Source: Serilophus lunatus (Eukaryota > Chordata > Aves > Passeriformes > Eurylaimidae). Taken from it: a DNA stretch of 64,000 nt. The DNA lies in assembly GCA_013399895.1 (NCBI GenBank), contig VXBA01002621.1, forward strand, positions 62,001 through 126,000, written 5' to 3'. The notes under the pieces were generated by a model that saw only the letters and a list, made by a program, of their open reading frames with translations, was not told the origin of the DNA and searched no databases. Both the position numbers and the translations under genes were made by a program. This document shows, piece after piece, positions 24,270 to 36,900 of this stretch (its first letter is position 1; each line of letters opens with the position of its first letter).

Positions 24270-24480
24270 TAGACCAGACTATTATCTGGGGCAACTGCCC
24301 GATCATCTCAGGGTTGAAAAAAAAAGTGACCCAAAGTTAAAGCCTGTTCTTAAGGGCATTGTTCAAATGCCTCTGAAACAGGGACAGTCCTGGGGCATCA
24401 ACCACCTCTCCAGGGAGTCTGTTCGAGTTTGACCAGCCCATTGGTAAACAAAGGCTTCCTAATGTCAATAGGAATGTCTA
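24270..24480 (-). mobile_element. Old CR1 LINE fragment, minus orientation
   Basis: The plus-strand text reads as the complement of the CR1 3' region. It includes TTCAAATGCCTCTGAAACAG, GGGGCATCAACCACCTC, CAGGGAGTCTGTTCGAG and GGCTTCCTAATGTC in the usual order. It is more diverged than the copy at 19.5 kb and lacks the terminal octamers. The boundaries are approximate. Confidence 0.72.
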
Positions 24481-27400
24481 GATAGTTGTAAATAGAATGT
24501 CTTGAATTAAGAATATAGTCTATATTTCTGGTAGTTTGTGACATTTCTGGAACAAAACATGTTTATCAGAGAAATTTTTAAATGCAGGAATCATTTTCAT
24601 TCCCAGCATGTTAACAAATCCAGTGCAAGGACTTTAAATTCTCTCTTGGTCCATCCACACTTTTCAACAAAACCAAGTTCCGTTCTCTCCTAGCTGAGCT
24701 CCAGTCCTGCTGTTCTTCTGGCAATGTTGGATACTGCTTGAAGAAGCCAGAACAATGTTTAGTTCAGGACATGTAGGGGACATGTGTTTATTCCATGTAG
24801 GGGAATTAGAAGTATTTTCATCATTTTTTCAACTTTTGTGTTAAAGTTTCTTATTCTTGATGACAAAGTAGAATGAAATATGATGCTATACAAAAGCAAA
24901 GAAGTTAAATAATCTCTTTGGAAATTCCTACCAATAGTCACCTCCAGGTATGACCAGTTGGTGCAGGGACACAGCCTAAGCAGAGGTAGGAAAGCACATG
25001 CAGCCACAGTCGCTGGGTGTGGGAATACTATCACTTACTCAAAAAAGGCTCCAAAACTGAAGTGAACAACTTTTTAAGAGGTAGATCTAGATACTTGACT
25101 AAAAGCATGGGAAGGGGACGTGAAATAAGAAGAGTGTGTTTTTAGTCCATGCAAACATCTGTTTTTCTATTTTTTTAATCATCTGATTTAAGAGATAAAC
25201 TTTTATTTCCATTCATTGGTTTGTGGGCATAATGTAGTTTGAGGTTTGTGATGTGAAGAACAATTAAAGGGAGAGAAAAGTGACAAAATAAGCAGCTTGG
25301 GCCTAATTCTCTTGTAACTTCTACAGTGGTTTCTGCTGACACAAAATAACTCGCAGTTTTCTGCTAAATGGAGTAGCCTAGACTTGCATGTGTAACAGAA
25401 GTCCCATGTGGCTGTGAAATTCTGCTATTAATTTGTTAGTTTTATGAATACTTTATGATGTTATGAATGGTTAAACAATGTGGCATAGAATGTCTGCACA
25501 ACCACGTGAAGCTGGCAATGGAAACAAGTAGGCTGGAGGACAGGATTTGAATTCATAATTACTGCAACAATAGAAATAATTAGGAAGATTGAATTCTTGT
25601 CAATAAACAGAAGTGGACAGTAACTTACTTAGGGATAATCAGTTAAATAAAAACAGGAAAAGGAAGCAATTTGCTTCATAAATCTGAAGGAAAAAATCAG
25701 GATAATGGATCAGAGTTGATGGCAGTTCAACAAAGCCATGAGTCGCCAAAAATACAGGAAAACTGCACTGAGGTCCCTGAGCAGGTCAGTCACCTACAGC
25801 ACATCCTACATCACGTCTGTATTTCACACGGTGCAGCTGAATCCCAGTTTGGGAAGAGCCATTCATGAAAGAGCTGACTCAATGATATTCCAGGAGGCAG
25901 GAGGATCAGAAGTGTGAAACAGCAGGGTGAAAAGAAATGTGATGAGTATTCCCAGGTACTGAGGACTGTTGGAGGGAAGTAAATAAACTTGTGCACACTC
26001 ATGGCAAACAGTATGAAAAGCATTTCTCTTGCTGCCCATGTGGAGTCAAGGTTAGTAAATCCAGCAACAAATATTTAGACTGGATTAGGAAAAGAAACCT
26101 TAATGTCAGTACCATGAGGCTGCAGTACGGATTTGCCCAGGGTGGCTGATGCACCTCCAGCACTGCGTATTTGTAGGTTTGACACCATGTCAAAGATGAC
26201 AGCAGGATGTGAGACTGGATTAGAATCTACCATGCTTTTTTGATGATCCCAGTTTTTTTGATGATTCTATTTTGATAAGTTTCATGACTGCAGAAGATCA
26301 TGATGGAATCAAAACATCAGTATCAGCGATCAAACTCCAAACCTATAGATTGGATTATGGTGCCATACATGTGCGTGTTTAGCTCTTGACTCCAGACCAG
26401 TGAGAATTTGGCCTGATACTTAACAGAAAAAAACAACTGACCACAGTCTGGGTACAAGGCTGTGAGAACCAAAAACACAACACATACATAGAAGAGAACA
26501 TTGGAGCAACCTGCTAAAATACAACCTTTTTTGTTTTGAAATAGTGTCTGTATAAGCAGAACACCATTCATAGTCATTAACATTTGAAAGGATCAACACC
26601 TCCTAGCAACACATTCTAAAAATGGAGTGCAGCCTCCCACAAACTTCATCAGATCGTATCCAGGAGGAAGTGATTTTGTTACAGTGCAGGGACTTCTACT
26701 GTATTCATTACAGCCAACAATATCAAAGTGGTGTGATTTAGGATAAGGTAACATTTACCATAACATTTCCATAGAGAGGACAGTATAACTAGTAATGTAT
26801 TCCCCAAGTTTATAAAAACCCAGCTCTTGGTATTTTATGGTTTTTACATTTAAATCTCCATCATTTTTGTTGGATGTTCTATCACTGAGAAACATGAATA
26901 GCTGGAAATTATTTCTTTCTGCATTAATCTGTGTTGCTCTAATTTCCTTCTCTTCATGCATTTTGCTCAGTTTGAAGTTTGGCCTGCATGACATCATTGG
27001 CATGTGTACAATATACACCACATTAAAAATAAAAGGAGAATAACGGCTTGTATCACGGAAGTGTGACAGTGTCTGGCTCCTGGATACCTGCAGAGGAACA
27101 TCACACTCTGCGTGACAGAGAGCTGAATGCCACTTCTCAGCTCTTAGCCACATCTTTGGGTCTGCCAATTACAGGAAGAACTAGTTGATTTCAGGAGAGC
27201 AAACATCAGCATTATCTATAATTCTGAGGATAATTTCTAATGTTTCTTTATTCCTTTGTTAAGTTTCCTTTTGTGAGACGCCAGGGACTGACATGTATTG
27301 CCCAACTTTGGAATCCAGACTGAAGGCCTGTATTTCCATCTTCACTCTTGTTGCATTGTGAATGGCTGTCAGAATGAAAATCAGCATGCAATAGGGATTA

Positions 27401-27659
27401 CATACACAGACAGTACATACACGAGGGCAAAAAGGAGCAGCAGGAAAGGGACCAAAAATCGAAGAAAAAGGCTTTAAAGATTCTGCAAAACTCCCTCAAG
27501 GCGTTAACTTTTTAAAGAATCAAAGAAGCAAAGCGTGAAGGTTAATGACAAACAACCACACTGGATATAGGAATTGGGCATAAAGGATGTAATTTAGAAA
27601 CACCGTTGGTGACACCAGGATACGATTCCTCAACCCCAGCTCATCAGTCAAGTGGTCAC
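24481..27659. other. Intergenic, upstream of METTL14
   Basis: About 3.2 kb in which I see no gene or named repeat. A 137-codon frame on the minus strand (26755-27168) has no recognisable domain and no nearby exon partners. Confidence 0.55.
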
Positions 27660-27834
27660 AGCTCGGCAGGGCCTGAGGCAGCCCCGCGCAGCTGGGTGCG
27701 TGTCCCACTGCGGGAGCTCCGGGAAGGCGGAGGCAGCGCTGAGTGAAGGTGCATTTCGTATCTGTGCTCGAACAACGCCGAAATTATGCGAAGGCGGGTA
27801 ACGGGAGCGGTCCGTGCGTGCCGGGCAGCCCGGC

Positions 27835-27870
27835 GGCGGGGAAGTGACGCGTTGGCGGGGAAGTGACGCG
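27835..27870 (+). promoter_or_regulatory. METTL14: Duplicated ETS/CRE-like module (GGCGGGGAAGTGACGCG, twice)
   Basis: Two identical 17-mers, at 27835-27851 and 27854-27870, spaced 19 nt start to start. Each combines a GGAAG ETS-type core with TGACG, the CREB/ATF half-site. Such pairs are frequent in CpG-island core promoters. Binding here is inferred, not seen. Confidence 0.7.
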
Positions 27871-27916
27871 GTGGCGGCGGGAGCGGCGGGGGTGGAGCGG
27901 GGCCGCGGCCAGGGCC

Positions 27917-27982
27917 ATGAACAGCCGCCTGCAGGAGATCCGGGAGCGGCAAAAGCTCCGCCGGCAGCTCCTGGCCCAGCAG
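27917..27982 (+). CDS. METTL14: METTL14 exon 1 (coding part)
   Basis: 22 codons, MNSRLQEIRERQKLRRQLL then AQQ, a charged helical start. The ATG sits in GGGCCATGA context and the donor is GTACCG. The start is chosen because conservation begins exactly here. Confidence 0.98.
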
Positions 27983-30900
27983 GTACCGCCGTGGCGAGGG
28001 GCTGGAGCGGCCCCGGGGCTGGGAGGGGGGAGGGGTTGGTCCGCAGTGGCTGCGGCTTGAATTGGTGTTTGCCGGTGTCTCCAGCTAGGGGCCGAGAACG
28101 CGGACAGCATCGGCGCCGTGCTCAATAGCAAGGATGAGCAGCGGGAGATCGCCGAAACCCGGGAGACCTGTAGGTCGGTATCTGCGAAACGGGGGGTTAA
28201 TAGTCGCAGGCCTGGAAATGGGATAGGATTGCGCGCGGCGAAGGAATGCTTCAGCGAACTTTGAGGCGAGTGCGGTCTGGTTATTGCCTTCTAATAGCGG
28301 ATTGGAAATCCACGCTGGCATTTGTTTCTTGTGTTATAAAGCTACTGTGTAGGAAGACCGAGGTGTGAATTTAGAATGTGGGACCTGTGTTGTCCCAGAG
28401 CCTTTATGCCTTTGCCAAGAGCAGTTACGGGGCAGTTTAGTTTCAGAGTTCTTACGGAACAATGGACGTGTCTAGGACAGAGTAGCTACTGCTTCATGGT
28501 TCTCATGTGTAGCAGTAAGTTTGTGTGAGCAGACTTAATTTTGTAGATTTAGTGCTTTGCTTGAAAGAGGCTGTACCTTTCAGAAGAGAAAAACGAGAAG
28601 AGGAAGCAAATTCCCCTTTTTTGAGGAGTTCTGTCCCTAATAAGTTGTGCTGGTCTCATTATATACTGAGAGGAACAGCTTGTCTTCTGAAATTTAAAAA
28701 TAATTTCCAACTTGTAACGGAAGCATGTAGTCAAGGCAGATTATCAGAGGCTTCTGGACACTTCTCTCTGAGGAGGGAAACTTTCATATGAGGATTTTTT
28801 TTGGACTGTTCATAGGGCGGCTTATGATACTTCTGCAAATGCAAAACGTAAATATCCAGATGAGGGAGACGCTGATGAGGAAGAGATTGAAGAATATAAG
28901 GTAAGACAAAAAGGAAAAAGTTAGTTTTCTCTGGTGTTCTTGTGTCCCTGAGAAATTTATTAAATATATACTTGTGCATATAAAAAGAAATGTGATGTGT
29001 ACGGATAGTTTAATTTGTGTGTCCCTTGGGCATCTCCCTTGATGCCAGAGCGTGGACGTGGGTGCTACAGGGTTCTCTTCAGGTGGAATAGGTGCATTGA
29101 ACTGTGCATGCACTGGAACCCAATGTTTAGAGTCTTAATTTACTGCTGCTCCTAGGAGGAGGGAAGATCAGATGGGTTTTTTTCCATGCCCTAATAACCT
29201 TGCTTCTGTGGTTAAATACAATCAATATCAGTGTATTTATGAAATAATGCAGTGTCTGCTGTTCTCTTGAGTGCCTAAAAATAGTAATTTTTGAAATACA
29301 AGGACTTAGCATTGTTAAATTTGTCAGTCTTTTTTGTAATAATGTCTATCTTCTGTCTTACAAACTAAAAAATCAGTGTATGACAGGACATTTTTTGGGG
29401 ACTGATTTTTAAATTCTTATCTGTAAAGGGAAGACATTGTTTTTAACATGCTAAGTGTTAGTGTACATCTTGTTTAACCAACCAATTAAATCACCATCTC
29501 ACAGAAGGGTGTTTGTGAAGCAGGGACTTTAAGCTTGCATTAGGGATCAGTTCATATCAGTTTATTTCACCAAGCATAGAATTAAATTTTAATTACCTCT
29601 GAAATAGAAGTGGGTAAGTCACTTGAATTGGCAAAGTACATGACTCTGATTTCCTTCATTAGTGTGGAGAAGACTTCCCCTGAGGTGGCTGGAACCACTT
29701 GCAAGTGGCCAGATCTTGCTGTATTGTTGAAATGGGAGAGTATTTTAATAACCAGCTCAGACCAAATTCAGTCCAGCATATGAATAGACTTATGAAATTG
29801 AAACTCACAAGTAGAACATCTATAGTGGAGACGAGACATCAGCTGTTTCCTGCAGACATTGCTAATTCCCTATTGGCAAGGAGATACACAAAAACTGTTC
29901 TTAACTTTTTCCTTAGCACTTTGAGCCTGTTTAAATTTAGTCTTGTAATGTGACCTAATAGAAAAACCTAGATCGTTATGGTATCAAGCGCCGTTGGATT
30001 GTGTTTCATGCTCCTTAGACAAAAGTACTAAAAACCTTAAACTTTCAGTGTTGTGGGAAAATACCACAAATTTGTCAGTTAAGAAAATTAGAGGTGTTTC
30101 TGATGTAAAGTAACTTGTCTCTGTATCCCTGAATTGCTGCTGTGAGCTGATGAGGCCCAAAGACCTTACAGTGATGCTTTGGGAGAAGGCTGAGCAGTGA
30201 CAGTGACTTCATTATAAGGGGGAAGCATTAAAGCATTTTTTGAGATAAAAGATAAGTCTGTTACTCAGCCACATACGAAGATCTGATGCAAAAAAAAAAA
30301 TAAATTGTTGTAACTTTGGTTTGGGGTTTGGGCTGGGGTTTTTTTTGTGGGTGTGGTTTTGGTTTCTCCATAGAATAAGTGTAAATTTAATGTCATGGTT
30401 CTTCATAAGCCTCAGGCTGATGTGAAAACAAAGGGCAGTGGGGCTACTTTAAGATTTCTGCTGGCAGTTTGAATTCTGTCTTGGAGCCTGGCTCTGCCAC
30501 TGGGCTGGGAGATAGGGAAGAGATGCACTGTTGGCAAAAACGAATAATGGGTATTTTAAGGTCAGAAACTTGAATTGTGGGTCTAAAGAACTCCTAAAAT
30601 GCTCTTGTTTTTGTGGAACTGTAACAGTTGTACCAGTGTTAGTTGAGTCCTTGCTCTGTATTTGGAAACCATAGACAATGGGATTGAACTCTGCTGCCGC
30701 TGCCGCTGCCACTGCTACTGCCAGGCTTTCCACCACCTTCTGGGAGCTGTGGTTGCTGCTCCCCACCTCCCCTTCCCCAGGTGGTCTTACTCACTCCTTT
30801 GAACCCCAGTGTCTGTTTTGTGGAGTTGAACTTTGTGTGAAGTACAGAAACACCTGTGGTCCAATTTTGCTGTCTGACAGCCTATATTAAAATACTTTGG

Positions 30901-33900
30901 TTTGCTTTGTTTCTGCAAGCAGTGACCTGTGAGCTTGGGGTGCTTCTATGCCATTGCTGTGGAGGCTGCAAAGATCTTAGTTGGTTGAGTCACGGTAATT
31001 GCATAATGGATCTCTAGTAATTTAAAAAAACTGTATTTGAATTTTGTGGGTAGTTTATGTTTCCTTAACTCAGCAACCATACACTTGATAATTTTGAAGA
31101 CAAGGATAATTAATGTACAAGAACCTGGTATCTTGTATTATTGCGGATGTCATTTTATCTCAGCTTTGGCTGTGTTGTTTTCCATTTAAAAGTCAGTGGT
31201 GTGGGCTTTTGTTTGTGTCTACAAGACTTTTAAAATCATGTCTGAACACATGAAGAGAAGTGGGATGACTCAGAGTCTAACAGGTGCTTATTGTTAGAAG
31301 GCCAAGATTTAGGGCCAGATGGAAAAGGGGGATCAGGTGTAAATGATGACATAAGCAATTTTTAGTAAAACTAAAGCTTTTGGCCTGAATAACTTGCAGC
31401 TGTTTGTCTGCTGTTCATTTCTTTTCCTTCAAAAGACAGTTACTGTTTCTGATAGTAATCTTCTTGGTCTGGTTAAATATACAAATGTAAATTCTCCACC
31501 CAAATATTGGAGAACAGACATTTCAGAAGTTCATTCAAAGCTCCAGTTTGGAAACTAGAGAAAGATTATTTTGAGATTTCAACACTTAGAGGGATCAAAA
31601 TAGAGAGGGAGAACACTTTATTTTTCATCTGCATTCAGATAGCTTGTGGCATAGGGTAAATGCAGCTGAAATAATATGGTAGATGATATTATTTAGTAGT
31701 TCTTCAGATGTATTTATGTACATAGTTGTATTATGTATCTGTATACTGAGTTGGTTCAGGGTCAGTGGGAAAATAAGAAGTGATGCCGAGAATTGAGTCT
31801 CCCTTTTGTTTCTGTCCTCTCTGATTTCCATGTTGCGTGTTCAGAGTACATCAGTGTAACATCTCTGGATTCCAGAAATCACTTGAATAACTCAACAACG
31901 GGGGAAAATTTGCAATACATCTTTTGTCTTCTGTAAATGTTTGGGCTGTAGAATGGGAATTTTAAAGTTACTTTTAAAGACAAGCCCAAATGAAGCGTTG
32001 ACTCGTACCATGGGCTGTTTCTGCAGGTGGAGTGCAAAGGACTTTGCTGAGAAGGGTGGAATGTAAGAGATAATCGAGTGGATGTAAATGCTCTAAAGTT
32101 CTAATACAGAAGAATTTCAAAAAATATCTATTTGTTTCAGCCCAAGGAGTAAAAGTTTTGAGGGATGAAAGTCCACACTGTAAAGCACTGGCTGCACAGT
32201 CAGGGGCTAGAAATTAGGGGGTTCTTATTTTATTCATCTTTAAGGGGCCTTTCCCAGCAACACTCTCTCCATTAATGAAAGAGGTGCAGACATTCTTGAG
32301 AATGGGAAATTTCCCCCTCCCAGCTCCCAGAACTGGAGCTGGAACCATTCATGGTTTGCTGTTTTAGGAAATGTCTGTTTGCTGACAGCCCACTTCCCAT
32401 TATGATTGTGCTTTTTAAGGAAAGGAGTGTGATCTTGCATGTTTGTAATTCCTGCTTAATTTCCAAGGATGAAGTAGAGCTGCAGCAAGATGAAGAGAAC
32501 CTGCCCTATGAAGAAGAGATTTACAAAGATTCCAGTACCTTTCTTAAGGTGAGCTGCTTTTGCAATTACAAGTGCAGTCAAAGCTGGCATAATTAGGTTA
32601 AACTGTTTCTGCAATGGGGAGGTATTTGAAATACAGCTTTAAAGCTGAAGTAATGGACTAGAATTCACAAGTGTGGAAGTTTCCCATGGAGGATATGACT
32701 GTCACTAGTGTTTGCATTGCTCTGAGGCAGCTTACAATCAGCTGCAGTAACAGTGGGCCTGGTTTGGAAATAAAATGATGGTTTTGACTAACTTATAAAG
32801 GCATGGTGAAAAGAAAAATATCTGTTACGTTCTCATTTATCAGACTGGTACATGTAGTGTGTGTGTCCAGTTACCTGCCTGCTGCTCTCACTGAACTCCC
32901 CTCTGTTTTCCAGGGTACTCAGAGCTTAAATCCACACAACGATTACTGCCAGCACTTCGTGGATACAGGACACAGACCTCAGAACTTCATCAGAGACGTT
33001 GGTATGTCACAGTCAGTGACTGAAGATAACTTTTTAGATTCCTTACAGTTATTGGGAAGTACAGATACGCATATACTTCATAGTTTTGTCTCTGTGAATT
33101 CACATCAATATAAATGTTTCTGTGTTAAATTTAAGCAGTTAGGAGGTCGTTATTACCTATGCTGCTCTTACCCTCAGCTTTACTTGAAAGTATTTAACCA
33201 AGATTTTTTCAAACCCAAGCTTTTTAGATTCCAGAAAGTAGGTGAGTTTAACGTGCAGATCTTGAAAATGCTGGAAGTTTGAGTAAGTGGCTTAGAGTTC
33301 ACATATTTCTTGGGCTGTATTGCCTCTTAAGTGTGCATGTAGCATGTAAAGTATGGAAAATACTTACATTTCAGTCAGTAAGCAATAGGGGTAATGTTTA
33401 CCAGCTAAATAATGTAACTGCTGGTTAGAAGGCCCAAGCATAGAGGATGTGATCTTACATTTATCCAGCCATCACTGGACTCGTTATTGAAGTGATGTTT
33501 GATTAGGCTTGAATTTAAACATCGGTTAAACGAAGGTGTAGTTCAGTCCTCTTTCCCAGAATAGGTGCCTGTTACTTACTTGGGGTTTAAAACAAGCAGG
33601 ACACCTCCCTCTGCTGTTTGTGCAACAGTTCTCTGTTTTATCAAGTCTAAGGTTGTCAGGACAGGTGGGTTGTGTTTAGAGGGGGCAGCCCAAAGAGGTT
33701 TTGTTTGCCTGTGGAGGCACTTAGTTTGTTTCTTCTTTGTATTTTGTGAATGCTTCTGTGAAACGCATCTGGATGTTTTTTATGAAAAATGGGGTGTTTT
33801 GGCTCAATTACATCTTTATCTGAAAAGCACCTGGACCTCACTGATTTCTACTTAGGGTAGTTCTACACTGTGCTTTAAAGTGATTTTTTTTTTTACCGTG

Positions 33901-36900
33901 ACTTCTCTGCTGCCCAAGAATTGGGAAGGGACAGAAGTGTTAATGTGGAAATGAACATGTCAGCAGCAGTTAGTCCAGACTCTTTACTGGGGCTCAGGTA
34001 TGTCAGGGTGAATGTTGCTTAGCACACATTTTCTACACGGTGATCAAACTGGGCTTGGGTGCTACTTTGAAATTGGACGTGGCCCTAAAGGAAAGGCTGT
34101 AAAGAAGCAGTAGTTCTGGAACACACATTAGTTTCTTTTTGGTGTTGCTGTTGGAAAAGAGTGGGAGAGACCTGTGGGTTTGGGTTTGGTTTGGTTGGTC
34201 TTTTGATTGAAAATTGTTTTCCATCTATTGCTTAGCTTTTGATAACTGGCTTCTCTTTCTGGGCAGAAATACCTGGCTTGCACTGGCTGGGAGCAGCACA
34301 GTAGCAGTGGTGGTTTTAAGATACTCTGTATTTAAGGAGGAGAATGAAAAAAACTTTTGGTGTTTCATGTATGAATAATAAGACATAATAAAGGTTAGGT
34401 ACTAAGAACTTTGGTTTTATCAATGCAGCCCGTGGGGTTGGGAGTTCAGAATTTGTAATTAAAATAAGAAGAGGGATGAAGGGTTGCAGGTTTGTGGGCT
34501 TAAGTGAGTTGTTCCCCCCAGTGGATTAGTACCATTTAAAGCTGTACATTTAAATGAACATGAAGCTTTGTAAATAACTCCTACTAAAGTTAAGACTAGG
34601 TAAAACTGATGCTGCTTGGGAGATGCCTTGTTGGCTTGTAAATGCTGAGCCTACTGCTAGCAATAACAAAATTGCTAATAATAAATTACAGAAACATACT
34701 GTCTCTGCTTTTTTGGCAGAACATAATGTACTGAAAAGTATATTTTCCTTTTAAAACCATCTGGTGCAGAAGACCTAATTAAGGTTCTCTCTTTTGCATT
34801 GGAAAAGTGACATTGTAAAGCCAAGTGTAGTTTGAGTGACACCAGAGCACCAAATCTCTATTATAAGGGTTGCCTCAGGGAACCAGCCACACTCCAGGTG
34901 CTGCCTTAGAAATACTCATCAAAGGGGAAACAAGAGTATTCTGTAAATTAATTTTAATTAGATCATAATGGAAACTTAGGGATATGGATAACAAAATAAC
35001 TTTCTCTTTTAGTGTAAATGAAAGGTTATTTCCTTCTGGTAACAGGAGTTGTAAATTCCTGCTCACTGTAGTGCTCTAGAGAAGATGAGAGCTCAGACAT
35101 TGCTTTAGTAACAGCTGCTCTTACCTGGGTAAAGGCAGGAGGCCTTTGTCAGGTACTGAACAACAAACTGCATTGAAGGGTTTGGTTTATTCTAATAACA
35201 ATTGAGACTGAGTATTAACATTTAGACCTATTCAGACTACTAGACAATGCTTAATTGATACAGATATACTCTGTTAAGTAGTTGTTAACTTCATGTTTTC
35301 TTCTTCTTAGGGTTAGCAGATAGGTTTGAAGAATATCCAAAACTTAGAGAGCTCATCAGATTGAAGGATGAGCTGATATCTAAATCTAACACTCCTCCCA
35401 TGTAAGTGTTTTGTGGAAAATGCCTTTCTTCTCCAGACCTGTTTGAAGTTAGCTGTCTGCTTTGCAAATCTCTATCTTTAGCACCTGCTTAGAATTTAAT
35501 TTTCTATTTCTGTTTGTACAAATTAATCAATTGAAGCATAGAAGAACAAGATTAGTTTGTTTCTGTTATTTTAATCGAGATTTTTAATATAGTATATAAA
35601 CTAGATTTTCTTTTCAGTGTGTGATTATTTGTAGTATCTAAAGCTTTGATATGATCAAATTGTCAACTGATTGCCCTGCAGGCTTTAATTTGGGAACTAA
35701 AGGAATGTCATGTGATTGTGAATGTCATGTTGTCATGCCGTGTACAATAACAAGAAAAACCTTCCTTGTTCTTGAACCAGCTGGTTTTTGTATAGTGTTC
35801 AGCTACTATCTTGGTATCCATTAATCAGGTGTTACTTTGTAGTTGAAGACCTGCAACAACTGAGGTGCAAACTGCAGGGCTCAACTTGTTTTAAGCCAGA
35901 TGTGTTTTGGCGTTCTCAGCCTTAAAGCACAAAAGAGAGGGAAATAGTAGTGAAATGCTGCCTTATGATTAACACCAGTACACACACGGAATAATAGTCT
36001 CTTCCAAACACTTCTTGGGAAGGGGAAGTGGTGGTTTGCCCATCAGCTTTCTTAAGATTAAAGGTGTTTAGGGGAGGGCAATATAATTTTTTTTGATAGT
36101 GATACAACAGTGAGTGATGGGCAGGTGTGGAGGAGAGTCCTCGGTGTGTGTTTGTGTATTTAATAAAATCAATATGTGCGGGGGAATTTTGTTAAAGGGG
36201 TAGAGAAATAAATTTTTACTATATGAAAAGTGTTAACAGCATTTCCAGTCTTCAGAGTCATTTGAACATAATGTATAGAAAATGTTCATTCTAAAAACAT
36301 GCCACTTTCCCGAAGTGAAGCAAAACAGAAGCCTGTTAGCCAGACAGTGAGTGTTTGTTTTCGTCCAATACAGTCCATGGATGTACAGAGACTTCAGTGG
36401 TTCTGTGCTAAAAGTTGTTGTACAGTCTGTGTGGGCATCTCTTTTCTTTTTGCTCCTTAGAATCCTAAAAACTGCTTATTAAGAGAAAGACAAGTTGAAA
36501 ATTACAATACAGTAGCAACCAGCTTTGATTAAGTGATGAGGATGTGTTATGGATCTCCTGGATTTAGAGCATTTGAGCTGTATGATCTACATGGGAGACC
36601 CTCCTTGACTGGCTGCACACAAGTGCTGTGTGGAGTATAATTTTCAGACCACTGTTATAACTTGTCCAAACAGCCTGTCCTCTTTGGTTTAAACAGGTAT
36701 TTACAAGCAGACTTGGAAGCATTTGATATAAGGGAACTAAAGTCCAAATTTGATGTGATTCTCCTGGAACCACCACTGGAAGAATACTACCGAGAGACTG
36801 GCATTACTGCCAATGAGAAATGCTGGACCTGGGACGATGTAGGTACTTTCTTTGCTGTAAGAAAGATTGCTTACAAGCATCTAAGCAGTTTCAGGATTTA

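Larger units (their letters stand above)
27660..28200 (+). promoter_or_regulatory. METTL14: CpG-island promoter of METTL14
   Basis: A GC- and CpG-rich block covering the 5' flank, coding exon 1 and coding exon 2. There is no clear TATA box, as expected for a housekeeping gene. It contains two copies of a 17-nt ETS/CRE-like module 47-82 bp before the ATG. A short upstream frame (ATG at 27786, stop near 27864) ends 50 bp before the main ATG and could act as a uORF if the transcript starts upstream of it. Confidence 0.8.
28174..32467 (+). other. METTL14 introns 2 and 3 (flanking exon 3)
   Basis: Intron 3 (28901-32467) carries a G-rich tract at 30323-30351 and an imperfect (CTGCCG) run at about 30692-30722. 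No transposable element or embedded RNA was recognised in either intron. Confidence 0.6.

Noticed and set aside
26755..27168. 137-codon minus-strand frame upstream of METTL14
   Set aside because: No recognisable domain, no repeat-encoded protein, and no paired exons.
36533..36610. C-box-like GTGATGA in METTL14 intron 6 as a box C/D snoRNA
   Set aside because: No CTGA D box at the required distance and no terminal stem.
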